Both the position numbers and the translations under genes were made by a program. 64,000 nucleotides of DNA from Annulohypoxylon bovei var. microspora (taxonomy: Eukaryota; Ascomycota; Sordariomycetes; Xylariales; Hypoxylaceae), in NCBI GenBank assembly GCA_022836615.1, contig MU405298.1:101183-165182 (forward strand), written 5' to 3'. Each line of letters starts with the position of its first letter. Positions within the stretch are counted from its first letter, which is position 1. Below are positions 11,901 to 23,757 of the stretch, in pieces. A model generated the notes under the pieces. It was given only the letters and a program-made list of their open reading frames with translations. It had not been told where the DNA came from and ran no database searches.

Positions 11901-13143
11901 TAGCAATGTACACGATAAGCTTCACAAGCTTTCTAGGCGTAACTAAAAACTAGATCCCGCAAGATGAAGTCGTTTCTTTTGTCGATAACGCCAAGATCGA
12001 AGATGCTCATTCCTTGGCTATTCAGCCCAGCTTTTTCGCTGACCACGAAAAAAAGTAGCTAGAACATTTATAGCAGGTAGGTATGCGATTCTTACATACA
12101 TTTAATATCACGAACTAGCTCGACTCGATATCTACTGTAAGGGGCGAGGGGGAAACACATAGATTTACTCTATTTTCGGCCGAGCTGTGTCCCAAGCCTG
12201 TGACCCCTGTATTGTGGAAGCTGGGGAAGACCTGCTTCTAGAATTGCGATCACGTAGGCGTGCACGCGATTGGTAGGGGATATGTTATCATGTCTCACTT
12301 CCTTGATCGAATCCTACGTCGCGTCAGCAAAATCTCAAATCGCATTTGTGGATCAAAGCATGGGTTTTGTGTTATCGCCAACGACCTACCTAAAACGGCA
12401 TAGGGTCAATCTCCAAGGGTCTCTGAGATAATGCGAGATGAGGGAATGTTGCTGGGTTGGGGAAACGAGACTCCAACCTAACTACAATGTTAACAGCGAA
12501 TATGAGCCCGAAACGTACCAGATTACCTAAGTACTTACGCTGCAATCGGCAATATAACAAACAGTATTGTTTGAAGAAACTGAGTATACTAGTCACGTAC
12601 CGATCCTGCGCTCGCAAGATTGGTCTAACGACATTGATATGGAGGTCGTCTAGGATCAGTCGGAGGATGGTGTCTGAATTTGAATTTACCCAATACCAAG
12701 GTCCTTGGCGCATTGCCGTAGACGTTGACAACCCCGAGCATCGTGTGATCGGATTGAGGGTTGAGAATGGATAAGGAGCCAGGGAACCGGGTCGTGCCCC
12801 CACTGGCCGCGCCGTTGCGGATAACCTCGTCCAGGACACTAGGATAGCCAGGCGAAGATCAGACGTATGCCGCTGATAAGCTAGGTATGTAGGTATGTAT
12901 GTACGATGGGTTAGGCAAGCCTTGACGGGTTGGAGCGAGTGGTTATCATGTCTTCTTGGCTCGGCCGGCTGTTCAAGAATGTTATATATCTCTTGATACG
13001 CAGCGTTGCATTTCCCGCAGTCTGTCGATCCCTCTGTCTCTGCCCGTCCTCGTCCTTTTCTCTTATCTCAGGCGAGAATCCAAAACGGTAGAGTCGATCT
13101 TCTACTTCGAAGTTTCTACTCTTCTGCAAATCAGATTTCCGCA
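8959..13143. other. AT-rich intergenic DNA with retroelement-like scraps
   Basis: The section 9240-10420 is very AT-rich and has no coding potential, as expected of repeat-induced point mutation (RIP) debris. Positions 10440-10680 are abruptly more GC-rich and share the string CCCCTAGAGGGAC with 9015-9030, and a GCAT-GTGACAA string occurs near 9227 and 10667. This suggests two pieces of one element. No reverse transcriptase or integrase frame survives. Confidence 0.45.
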
Positions 13144-15722
13144 ATGGGTGAGTCGTCCATATTTCTTTCAGATCAACATGCTGTTCAAGGTTGTTACACA
13201 GTTAATAGATGTCTTATCTTATCTTATGTCTTTGAAAGATACTGTATAATCTATTAAGAAAGGGTCTTGACTGGTTGTGAACCGAATCAGTCACGTGTCA
13301 GATATCCATCACGTGATAGAGCCAACCCCTGGGTGTGTGTCGAGAAGCTAATCCGCTTGTCTTTAGATACCGCCACCACCATTCCCACCGTTGTTGCTAG
13401 CATCGGCGCAGTGCGGGCCTCTACCGATGAAAAAGTGCTTGATGAGAAGGTCCAACCTAGTTCTTCAGAACGAGGTGTTACTGAAGATGGTCATGAGACA
13501 TTTCACGGTCTCGTCCTCCCAACAGAGGAGGAGAAGTCGACTCTAAGACGCGTCGCTGGCAAGATGCCAGTAACTTGCTACTACCTATGCGCCGTAGAAT
13601 TTGCAGAACGTGCTTCGTATTACGGTTGTGCGTATCTTTATTTCTCTCTCTCTCTTCACGAACATCTTGGAAACTAATGGTTTCAAAGGCAACCAAGTCT
13701 ACAAGAACTTCATCCGTGCCCCTCTGCCAGCGGATGGTAACGGCGCTGGTGCGACGGCGCCGGGAAGTGAGCTCACCGCAGGCGCCCTTGGGAAAGGTTC
13801 AGTTGTAGCCACTGCCATGACGGAAGCATTTAAGTTTTTGGCTTATGCACTTCCCATCTACTTCGGATGGCTTGCAGATACAAAATATGGCCGTTTCAAG
13901 ATGATTTGCTGGGGCGTTGGACTCTGTGGCTTAGCTCACGTAATCATGATCATCTCTGCGCTCCCACCTGTTCTTCGCTCTGGCAACGCCATCGGTCCAT
14001 TCGCTCTATCTCTCTGGTATGTACGAAAATTTCTACTCTATGACCCCCTTTGTCATGCTATCTGGATATAAAACTAATGTTCGCGTAGTATGTTATAGCA
14101 CCTTTCACTTTCCTAATTTTTCTACTTGGTTTATTTCTCCAGACGAAAACACAACCTTGGAGATATAAGTTAGGTGCTCTTACGGCCTGCTAATACATAA
14201 CAGACATGCTTTCCATCGGCGCTGCCCAATTCAAACCGAATATCTCTCCTACTGTAATCGATCAGAGCCCTCACAAGTTCGCCCATGTCATCACTGAAAA
14301 AAGCGGCGAGAAAGTCATCGTGGATCCTGAGGAATCGGTTAATTCCGTCATGTTATGGTTTTGGTATGTATAAGAACATGCTGTGTCGAAGATTTTATGT
14401 TAAAGTCTTCGAACGGCATTCAAATCCCTATAATATATATAGTAGCTAACGTTGTGGTAGTAAGTGAAACACCGCGCCTTGTGTTACGACATACACGAAG
14501 TTGACTTTCGGTATATTAAACAAGCAAATATTAGAAATGCTAACACTACATTTTCATACACCAGATCTGCTTATTAACATTGGCGCCTGTTTCGGTATCC
14601 CGACAACGTACTTAGCTAAGCTTGTGGGATATTGGGCCGCTTACTTGATTCCTACCATTCTATACCTCCTACTTCCGCCGCTGCTATGGTATCTTAACCC
14701 TCGTCTTGTTAAGCAACCCCCGGGAGGCTCAGACTTAGGCAATGTGTTTAAAGTCCTCGGCGACATCTTCGCCAATGGTGGTCTAAAGCGCATTGGAAGG
14801 TCAGGTTTCTGGGAAGCCGGCAAGCCGAGCGTGCGTAAGGCTGCTGGTAGCACGAAGGTATACGAGTACGATGATAACTTCGTCAACGACGTAAGGAGGA
14901 CCTTCCAGGCCTGTGGTATTTTCCTCTTCTCGCCTATCTGGCAGATCAATGACGGCGGTCTTGGTGCCGCTGCGAATGCCCTTACCGCTGGAATGGATAC
15001 GAATGGTCTCCCTAACGATCTTTTGGATAACTTGAACTCTGTTTCTATCGTCATAAGTAAGCCTCGACTCTTATCCCATATAAAAATAGCATACAGTACT
15101 AACAGACCGTCTAGTGGTTCCTTTCATGAACCACGTCATCTACCCACTCCTTCGAAAACGGGGTATCAAGTGGGGTCCTATTTCTCGAATGACCTTTGGA
15201 TTTGCGCTTGGTACTATTGGCTCCATCGGTTACTCGATTCTGCAGTACTATGTTTACAAGACGTCGCCTTGCGGTTACAATGCTACCACCTGTGCTGAGA
15301 TTTTGCCCGAGGGTGAAGTCTCGGTCTCTACCGTTTCTTACGCCTGGTATGCCATACCCGTCATCATCACCGCCATTTCAGAAATTTTCGTGAACGTCAC
15401 CGCGTACGGAATTGCGTACTCCCGAGCTCCCAAGAATATGAAAGGCCTTGTCGCGTCGCTCAACCTTTTTATGACCGCCGTTTCCGCTGCTATCGGTCTC
15501 GCCACTGCCCCGGCTATCAGTGACCCTTATCTCGTTTGGGCCTTTGCCGGCCCTACTATTGCGGGAGCCACGCTCACCGTCATCTTTTGGTTCACATTTA
15601 GACATATCGACAAGGAGGAATTCGTCCTAAACACGGACTTCGGCGATATGAAGAAGGACTCGGACCGCGAAAGCGATGAGGAGACAGCCCCTCAGCCAAA
15701 GACGATCGAAGAGAAGTCTTAA
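13144..15722 (+). CDS. POT/PTR2-family proton-coupled oligopeptide transporter
   Basis: Imports di- and tripeptides with protons across the plasma membrane. Predicted exons: 13144-13147 (ATGG), 13367-13627, 13689-14015, 14204-14362, 14565-15056 and 15115-15722, giving 616 aa. The only in-frame ATG giving a full N-terminus is the 4-nt first exon, which splices to read MDTATTIPTVV. Family signatures are FAERASYYG (residues 80-88, the ExxERxxYYG-like motif), IYFGWLADTKYGRFK, IGAAQFKPNISPTV and SPIWQINDG. About 12 hydrophobic segments are present and the tail is acidic. The introns at 14016-14203 and 14363-14564 cannot be spliced as single introns without creating an in-frame TGA; both resolve exactly as [D1,2] stwintrons, restoring ALSL-YMLSIG and MLWF-YLLINIG. 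The family is firm; the substrate is not determined. Confidence 0.93.
14016..14203 (+). other. [D1,2] stwintron 1 in the POT gene
   Basis: The internal intron 14017-14088 (72 nt) starts GTATGT and ends with ACTAATGTTCGCGTAG. It interrupts the donor of the external intron between its first base (G14016) and second base (T14089). After internal excision the external intron reads GTATGTT... and ends CTGCTAATACATAACAG at 14203 (116 nt). The resulting junction is CTC T|AC ATG. Treating 14017-14203 as one intron would give TG|A, a stop. Confidence 0.85.
14363..14564 (+). other. [D1,2] stwintron 2 in the POT gene
   Basis: The internal intron 14364-14460 (97 nt) starts GTATGTATAAG and ends AGCTAACGTTGTGGTAG. 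The external donor is rebuilt from G14363 plus TAAGTG (14461 onward), giving GTAAGTG. The external intron ends ATGCTAACACT...CACCAG at 14564 (105 nt). The junction TTT T|AT CTG encodes F-Y-L. A single intron 14364-14564 would give TTT TGA, a stop. Confidence 0.85.
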
Positions 15723-16033
15723 ACCATATATTAGAGATGGGCCTGTGAGGCATGGAGTTCCGAAGTGTCTTGCCTAAGGTATTTGACTTGGGGTTATTAG
15801 ACATGACACTTGGTACATTTATCGATATGTAAATTAATCAGGATATATGAATCCAGTTTAATCTTGAACATAAGTTATAACTAAGCGATTAATACATATT
15901 TACCTATGAAGTGTCGTAGGAAAACACAACCTGCCCATTCGCATCCTTCCCCACCAGCACAACCTTAGCTAGTAGCCCCTCAATTCTCGATACATTTTCC
16001 TTTAGTACCTATATACTCCATCTTTCCGCATGA
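15723..16033. other. Intergenic spacer between convergent genes
   Basis: About 310 bp of AT-rich sequence that should hold the 3' ends of the POT gene and of the small orphan ORF. No feature is recognised. Confidence 0.6.
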
Positions 16034-16501
16034 TCAGAAAGCTGAACTACTACTTCGATGAAAGGCTTCGATCGTTGAGCCCGTCGGGGGAGATGGACCG
16101 AAGCGTACCCCAAAAATGGCTTTATGAGTGACAGTGCGAGTCTTACTTCCGCGCACATCTTGAATCCCCTTTTGATGACGTTGGTGTTGTTCTTTCAAAT
16201 CGCTGAATATACCGATGTCATTGAAGTGTGGCTTCAATTGCTGTTCCATAAACTCCTGTGCGTATGCAGGGGAATTTTCGAACCCCATGAATGCTACATT
16301 TGACAAGTCAAGACCTTGTGGCGAAACAACAGGCATTCGGGTTTGATGCTGTTCTGCAACCGGCAACTGGTAGAAGAATTCAGTGGAGTGAATTGTAGGA
16401 AAATCACTGGGTTGAAGTTTGACTGAAGGCCTCAATCGGAATATTCCATTCTCCCGACACTGGGGGCACCAGAGTACGTCCTCTCGAACCTCTCCTGCCA
16501 T
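16034..16501 (-). CDS. Small orphan protein with an N-terminal CxxC
   Basis: A single-exon frame of 155 codons starting ATG at 16501. I do not recognise the family. The N-terminus reads VREDVLWCPQCRENGIFRLR, a CPQC knuckle that could hold zinc or be fortuitous. The rest is polar with no membrane segment and ends in a serine-rich tail. It converges with the POT transporter. Codon choice looks ordinary and the frame is longer than the background of stray ORFs in this AT-rich area, but nothing else supports it. A lineage-specific gene or a chance ORF are both possible. Confidence 0.45.
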   Translation of the reverse strand: MAGEVREDVLWCPQCRENGIFRLRPSVKLQPSDFPTIHSTEFFYQLPVAEQHQTRMPVVSPQGLDLSNVAFMGFENSPAYAQEFMEQQLKPHFNDIGIFSDLKEQHQRHQKGIQDVRGSKTRTVTHKAIFGVRFGPSPPTGSTIEAFHRSSSSAF

Positions 16502-18171
16502 GTTCTGTTTTTGGACCCTCTCTAGCCCATATAACTATTAGGAAGTATAATAGTAGTGTGATGATTGTTGGTTTAAGTAGGTAGGTAAGTTCTCAAATGA
16601 GTGTCTAGTATTGAATATTATAAAGAAATTAACGAACAGAAACGAAACAGTGATCTGTGCGATATATGTTGGTCTAGGTAAATTATATTCTGTATAACTA
16701 ATATTGAGTTGAAGTTGAAAAGGAAAGTATAGTTAGGTACTTATATGGTTTTGAGGTAATTTCTAATAAATAGGATTTGGGACAGTATGTCATATGAGGG
16801 TGCTTAATCATAATTACCTATGAGCTGTGGAAGGCACAATATGTATGTTGAAGAAAGTACTCTCCTTTTTAATAAATAGGTACCTGCCTGCTTACTTACT
16901 TCGGGCCGTCCTAATACACGGTGTCTTCATACCTAAACCACGGTGTCCACTTATTAGTTTCTAATAATAATCATATAATAGGTATACTTAAATTAAGGTA
17001 CAAAGCCCTTACGAAATCTTGTACCTCTTTTACCTGGAAACTTCAACCTATCGCCAATCTTGCTGTCGCCCTTTAACAACCCTTCTTGATCTTATAGCAG
17101 CCGCCGGCGCCGCTAAAGCTGTAAAATAGGGGATTAGTCCATTGGTCGCCCTGCTTACACAATCGCTTACGTACAACAGTAATTCCAGCAGTTTCGGTGG
17201 CGCCAGAAAGGTCCTAAATAGCTTCATTTAGGTTATTTTATACCTTATTCTCTAGTGGTGTAAAGGGATCGTCGATCGCCTGGTTCGAAGGCTTAGTGGC
17301 AAGGCTTTCAGGTGTTATATCGATTGTATCAGCAATCTCATTGTAAAGCTCGTCGTCGACGAAAAGTGGTAGGCTATCTATCGTGTAAGTAAAGAATGGC
17401 AGATTTTGTAAACTTTAATCAGATTTGAAATAGAAAAGGTACAAAATTTAATAAGGGCTTTGTACCTTAACTTAAGTATACCCACTACATGATTATAATT
17501 AGAAACTAATAAGTGGACACCGTGGTTTAGGTATGAAGACACCGTGTATTAGGACGGCCCGACTTACTTACCTACTTAGGTAGTTGCGAGAGAGTTCGTG
17601 TCAGTGTTAAGGAAGTATGTAGGTATATATCAGTGACTCCCTAAGCTCATACAACTTTGTACATATGCTTGAGCATTCATGGAAACACATCCTATCGTTA
17701 TGAGCAAGCCGCTGGATTTAGTGTTGTCGGAGTTGAATGTTTTCGATAATTTGAAAAAAAAAAAAAAGCAGTGTTGCGCGCATAGCTAGCGCGACGAAAG
17801 TTGACATGTAGATATATGCCGTATCATGCAAAATCCCTGTGAGGCTGTCAACTAAAAGAGTAACTAACACGTACTAGGATGACTCCATGTAGATAAATCC
17901 TCCTTCATCCACGTACCTAGCCATGAATTCGGTAGATAGAAGGATTTTTTATACGACCCGTAGGCCATCAATCACCTGCTTAACCTCTGAAATTTACAAG
18001 ACATCCAACTCCTACTCAGACCCCGAAACACCAAGCAACCACTAATCACAATTCTGCAAGTTCTGTAAAGTCAAGGCAGACAAACCCGAATATGAACAAG
18101 TCAATGGATTCGATCATTACACATTTCCGTTTCCATTTCAGTATTATTATTACTACAAACCCCACTTCCCC
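16502..18171. other. Intergenic region holding a MITE
   Basis: Apart from the hAT-like element at 16902-17561 there is only AT-rich sequence, with an A run at 17755-17767 and several TACCTA oligomers. No gene is supportable. Confidence 0.6.
16902..17561. mobile_element. Non-autonomous hAT-like element (MITE) with long TIRs
   Basis: 660 bp bounded by terminal inverted repeats starting CGGGCCGTCCTAATACACGG. The two arms are identical for about the first 60 bases and remain similar to about 115-130 bp (16902 to about 17030 and about 17440 to 17561). The direct repeat ACTTACTT flanks it at 16894-16901 and 17562-17569, an 8-bp duplication as made by hAT transposases. The flank is itself a TTAC repeat, so the duplication could be partly fortuitous. 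No coding capacity is present. Confidence 0.8.
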
Positions 18172-19931
18172 TTAAAATCCGGGGCACCTCTTGTCGAACG
18201 GGCTCTTCTGGTTCTCTGGCGTGCACACCATCTCGTTCGCGAACGCCCTCCATCGATCTAATAGGTCCGTCTCTCGAACCCCGTCGTGTTGAGGGTAGAA
18301 GCTCAGATGCCCGACGACGCTGCGTGTATCAATCACGAACGGTCTACGCGTCCGCTTCGGGATTGTCACCGTGATGTCCTCCTCGTCATCCTCCGCGATC
18401 GGCAGCGCCGCCTTTATGTCGTGGCCCCATAGCGCCACGAAGTTGAGGTTGTATCGCTTGTACTGTGTATTGTATAGCTGCTCTGCACCCGGGCCGCCCT
18501 TATTCTCCGCCATGTGCTTCAGTGCGACGGCCGACGTATTTTTTCCGTTAGGAAACTCTTGTGGCGATCCGAAGAAGTAGCGCGTGATGGCATTGTCCTC
18601 GAGGTTCTTCAGCAGGGAGTACTGTTGCTGACTCGCGATGGCCCAGGACTTCCATGCTTTTTCATACATGGATTCGACGCCTTTATTACCCCCATGTAGA
18701 TAGTTGAGCCCCATCGGAGACTTCATTAGGTCGAAGGGGTCGTCTGATATCAAAAGGAATGGGTGGCCATAATACGGACGAGTAGGAAAGACCTCGTCAT
18801 TGAACTCTATGCTGCCGAGATCGCTGATATTAAGCTGAGGCAAGCTCGATTCCGGGAAAAGGCTCTTTTCAGATGGTCGCCATGACTCAGCAGCGGCGTG
18901 TGATGGCTTCTCCCTCGGGTCAGGCCTAAAGGCGTGAATCGCACCGACGCTATTAAAATGTGAGCACTGCTAGATGACGAAAACTAGGGGCGCAAAGATA
19001 CTAACTGGAAATGCTCGTAGCCTGTCAAAGGGCTGTTGACTAGATTTGCAGACACGGCAAATGGGTGAGGCGTAGCAATCCGGGTATGAACTAGCTGGGG
19101 TATCGCATCTGGATGAATGAAAATCTGGAATGTGTCAGAAATGCCCCTCTTAATAATGTCTGGTATTTGAGAACCTACGATATCGTCATCGATTTTCACG
19201 TAGATAGTATCGTCTTCAACGACAGAGTCCCAAATACAGCCGAAGGAAGTCCCCTCGCAGGTGTTAGCCTCTACGATGTGATAATGTTCTTCTCTTCGCG
19301 AAACAAGGTCTTTCAAGTATACAAGATCTTCTTCCTTATTCGTGTGCACCATAAATCGAATTTCGTCAACGTAGCCACCATTCGCGGCCAGATTTTGCTG
19401 TAGATAGCAGTCCAGGAAGTCGACCGTTCTCTTGCGGCCGAAGAACACAAGCGCGACGATTTTGATACCTACAGGCTTCTTCCAGCCACCTTTCGGGGCG
19501 AAAGACTCAAGTCTTACCGTGTCATTCTGAAGCGCGTGGGAAGGCGTATAGCGGCCTTTCCAATCGACAGGCCAAGTTGTGCATTGCCCGGGTACATCCG
19601 GTTCAGGAGCCAGAGGCGGGTTTTGGAAAGGAGCAAGCCTGTATAATTCGTGATGGGTGACCTCAAAAACAACCATGGAAAGACCGAGGAAGACTATGAT
19701 AGCGATTATTAGTCGCCTGAGGTCGATTTTCCGCCTTAGTAGGCTGTGGTTGACGTAACGCAACCACCATTCGCGATCTACACCCATAGCTTTCATATTT
19801 TTAGAGTGGCCGTAGTGAAAATCTGACAGTTCCTCATCCCATCCCGAGTTTGCGCGTGTTGACGACGTTGTGGTCGATGATTCTCCCATGAATGACGATG
19901 CGCTAACTACCCATTTAAGGGCAGGAAGCAT
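18172..19931 (-). CDS. Type II membrane protein, glycosyltransferase-like
   Basis: Two exons: 19006-19931 and 18172-18949, with a 56-nt intron (GTTAGT donor, AATAG acceptor). The junction CA|C reads EHF-HVGAIHAFRP. The product is 567 aa. Residues about 74-90 (LIIAIIVFLGLSMVVFE) form one membrane anchor after a short basic cytosolic tail, the layout of Golgi type II enzymes. The lumenal part has a beta-alpha pattern with VKIDDDIV at 245-252; an acidic DxD motif in this setting is typical of nucleotide-sugar and metal binding in GT-A glycosyltransferases. Further conserved-looking blocks are NSPLTGYEHF and RPYYGHPFLLISDDPFD. The fold class is an inference from the anchor and DxD; the sugar donor and acceptor are unknown. 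I recognise it only as a widespread fungal hypothetical. Confidence 0.75.
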
Positions 19932-21476
19932 GAAAAGGCATTGCCGTGCGCGAGGAGAACAGAGATTGCGAGAAAGCTGATTCTTATTTCTGCAGAGCGG
20001 TTGGCGCCAAGTTGATAAATGTGTAAATTAAACCGACCAGACTAGAAGTACCAGTTGGTCGGTATGGGGTAAGTAACGTCGCTACGAGACGGAAATCCGC
20101 CATTGTCAACCGGGCTAGATGAGCCTAAGCTTTATGCGCCCAATCAATTGGTCCCTGATTAAGTCGGTGGCTCATCTCGTAGATGGACGAGCCCTGGAGG
20201 ACTGGTAACTTGGTAAGCCCCAATAGGACAAGCGAGCCAGCCCCTGAAATGCCAAGGGCGTAGAGGGATCCGTCAAAGCCGTCAGCGAATCCTACGGGAT
20301 GGATCAACTATGTAAGATTGTGGAAGAGCGATTTGCAGGACTAGGTATGTATGTTCGTCCCAAATATGAGAGGATGAAACCACGCTTATTCAAATGAATG
20401 TTTGCATCCATGATGTCGGTAGACAAAATTTTATATCTTGATGTTTGATATTTGATAGATGACAATTCACAAATCATAAACCAAAAAGTCTAGTCTCTCA
20501 AGTTTAGATTAATTGCCAAGACCGGTATAACTGTATATCCGCCATATATAATACTAGGTATTACAATAGACGTATGAAAATTGAACCTTAACATCCATGC
20601 ATAAATACTACCTACCGAAAGAAGGAACTCGCGATCTACTATCTACAAGGTATGTGAACTTGGTACAGGGGATTGGATCGACGCTGCCCGAACCCAACAC
20701 GCATGGAGCACTGCAGCTGCACCGGTGGTGTCCGACCTGAAATTTTTAATTTTAGAATACGGCTTCGTCTGTCATAAAACTTACATAGGTGCATGGCAGA
20801 CATTATTCACATTTATATGATTTCTATTATGATATGCTACATTCTTTCATACGTAGCCCTGGAGTGAATTCATATCAATTACTACAAGTCTGATACTGTC
20901 TCATCGGTGTCATTACATTTTAGACCCGCAAACTGGAGTCCGGCGGCATAAGTTTCTAGCCAGCATACCTCAGACAAATATCATGAATTCTAATTCGGGC
21001 TTTAAGTACGGGTAGGGCTGAACATGACAAGGAATTACTACGTATGACGAAAAGGATTATTAAACTTTGTGAATCAAGCTTGCGACGTCTGACATCTGAC
21101 GTGCAATGTAACTTGTTATCCGATAGGAATACGTAAGGCTATGTTACTTCACACCTTTAGAACATCCATCTCGTTAGATATCCTACCGTCCCCCATCATC
21201 TATAACTATAATACAGTCGTTTTCCCAGGTAAATCCAAGTCCCTGCTAGTGATGCAAACGCGTGTTTATGTGACCGTTATCCTATGCAAAGTCTATACCG
21301 CACCTTTGTATTTCCTCCTTGGCCCTGGCAAGTATGTTCTTCTATCCAACATGGCCTAGGTATTCATACAACCGGTCCACCAGCAAGGTACCTATGTAAG
21401 TATACCCCTATCATGATAAACCAAAAAAAAAAATGAATATGCACATTATTCATGTCTCATCTCTTTTACGTTGCCC
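19932..21476. other. Intergenic, nothing recognised
   Basis: About 1.5 kb of AT-rich DNA upstream of the glycosyltransferase-like gene and downstream of the NIPA gene. No open frame here has recognisable motifs. Confidence 0.6.
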
Positions 21477-23757
21477 TCAGATGAAGGCCCCATCTCCGCC
21501 ACGCGGTGGACTTCGCCCTGGGGGCCGCGGCGGCGAACTGCGAGGTGTCGTATCCCTACTACCATTGCGGCCCCCATTCCAACCCCCTCGACTCGATTCA
21601 TAGTCTTCGTACTCGGTCTCCTTATCGTCGCTTCCCCTCCTAGGCGGACTATGCGTTATGCCCCTACCATACCGCTCTTCTCTTTTATCGTCCGAGTACG
21701 TATCGTCGTCAGTTTCGTCATCGTCGTCGTCATTATCGTATCGAGGTACTACTGGTATCGTATGGGAATCGCCCTTTACCAATCCTAGTCTCTCCTCCTC
21801 GGTCGCATTCTTCACTTGAGCTTGACGTTCCGAGTACCCCCGTGACCCTATCCTATGGTGAGACGGCGGGTTCCTCGACGACGGTCGCGCTTGTTCCTGT
21901 GTACTGTCAGCTTGATGCCGACGGAACACATTTTGGAACGAGAACTGCCGACGTGCTGAGTGAACCTCCCCGTGAGGTGGCGGCGTTGGCGGGGCCAAAG
22001 AGGTGGCACTAGCGCTGGGCTTTTGTGTCTCCATAAACTGGATATGCCGTCCGGTACTACCAGATGCTATACTAGCGGCACCACTGTACTCGGTCTTCCG
22101 CAAACCGTCCGGAAGACCGTAAACGTGATCTCGGCTGGTACCATACGGGCTGGCTTCGTTTCCGTACTTCTGGCCAGGCACGGCAATATCGGTCAACTGC
22201 ATCGGGTGCATCGGACTTTGGACATGAGGGTTGTGATCTTGGGGAAAATCGGGATGCCCCGGGAGCAGAACACTCCTTGTTCGACTTCGGATTGTTCCGG
22301 CTATGCTCGAAAGCATACTCGGGGACATCTGGCGATTGCGCTCTTCGTCCAACTCCTCTGCGGTTGGGAATCTTGACCTGCCCAGGGGCGGGTGTGCCGG
22401 AGTGTTGACAGGACTCGGAGATGATATTGCACGACTTCTAAAACTGGAAGCTATTGTAGTCCGCCTTCGTCTTAACCCGTCCCATTCATATATCTGTTGG
22501 CCATCCTCGCTGACTGGCGCAAGACGTTCCATTTCCTTTTCCTCGTGAAGCCGTCGGAATTCCTCTTGTTCCATTCTCATCCGCGCTTGAGAGATTCGTC
22601 GTACAATGGCGGCAGCTCCACGAATAGCATCGGCCTTAGGTTCTGTTTCGGGCTGCTCCTGCTCGGCGATCGTATGAATTTGATCCAAGTCCCCAGCAAA
22701 AACAGCTGAATCCGGCACGTCCTTCGCGGATTTGGACAACTGGAGCATAACAACACCTGAGCAAATCGTAAGAAATCCCATGACTACCGTAACAATTTGC
22801 GTTGCAGTGCCTTTGAACCCTTGAAAAAGGACGGCCGAAGTTATGATCGTCGTGCTTGTAAAGTAAACATAATAAGTCGGAGTGACCATGGCCGCATTGA
22901 ACAAATTGAGGGCTTTCTATATAAGTGTTAGCAAAATAATCAATCTCCTTACCATCTAACAGCCACCAACTTACGTTTAAAAAAATAATTTCCGTCAACA
23001 GCGTAGCTATAACAAAAACGAGAACAACATATAGGAACCATTGGTTAAACTGGGGAGTACCGCCAGCCTGCGCGACAATAGCGGCGCCTAGACCTTGTGT
23101 AGCGACAACGCTCAGTCCACCAATCCAGCTGCAGACTGAGATGTAAGGAAACATGTTTTTCTTGCCATATCGTGGTCCAACCCAGAACGCGACGAAAATT
23201 GCCCCGACGATGATGACACCGGCGTAACTCAGAAAGCCCGGCGTGACGACAAACTTCTGCAGTTCCTGGATATTTGCTACAGATGATTCTGTCGGGGCAT
23301 TTAGGACGATGATAACAGATCCAACTATGCACAGAAAGCAGGCAACCTTGCCGATCATACTTAGTCTCTCCTTCAAGAAGACGGCTGAGAGAACGGCGGT
23401 GATAACGACGGATAAAGCTCCCAGGGACGTGACCAAGATTGCATCGGTAAAGGCGTAAGCGGCAAAATTGCAGATCTCGCCCACGATCATCAACGTCATG
23501 CCAGTCCACCAAAATGCGTTTTTAAGATAGCCATAACCTTCGCCAGCGATTTCATTATATTTTTCGTTTGCCTTTAGCAAGCCGACCTTCTTCAACACAA
23601 ATGATACTCCGATGAAGCAACCAGAAGCAATTGCCAATGATATACCAATGGCCTTGAAAGCAGGTGGTCGAGTCTGCTGGTCGGCATCGGAGCTCGTCTC
23701 GTTCGCTCTGGCATATATCTGGTTGGCCGTGACGAGCAGTTGCGCCGTCGGGTCCAT
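21477..23757 (-). CDS. NIPA-type magnesium transporter (DUF803 family)
   Basis: Two exons: 22975-23757 (261 codons) and 21477-22916, with a 58-nt phase-0 intron (GTAAGT donor, ATATAG acceptor). The product is 740 aa. The first ~370 residues hold about nine membrane helices with NIPA blocks: GISLAIASGCFIGVSFVLKK, WWTGMTLMIVGEICNFAAYAF, VTSLGALSVVITAVLSA and NAAMVTPTYYVYFT. This family (human NIPA1-4) carries Mg2+ and belongs to the drug/metabolite transporter fold. The C-terminal half is a long, probably cytosolic, disordered tail with Arg/Ser/Pro stretches and an acidic run (DNDDDDDETDDD), common in filamentous-fungal members and a likely site of regulation. Family certain; ion specificity by homology. 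Confidence 0.92.

Noticed and set aside
12390..12839. 149-codon frame on the minus strand
   Set aside because: It has no ATG at the start, no recognised motif and no convincing splice partners. It overlaps a comparable open frame on the other strand.
13148..13366. Whether the 219-nt first intron of the POT gene is also a stwintron
   Set aside because: It is long and has several internal AG sites, but a single canonical intron (GTGAGT...CTTTAG) keeps the frame, so nothing forces a twin model.
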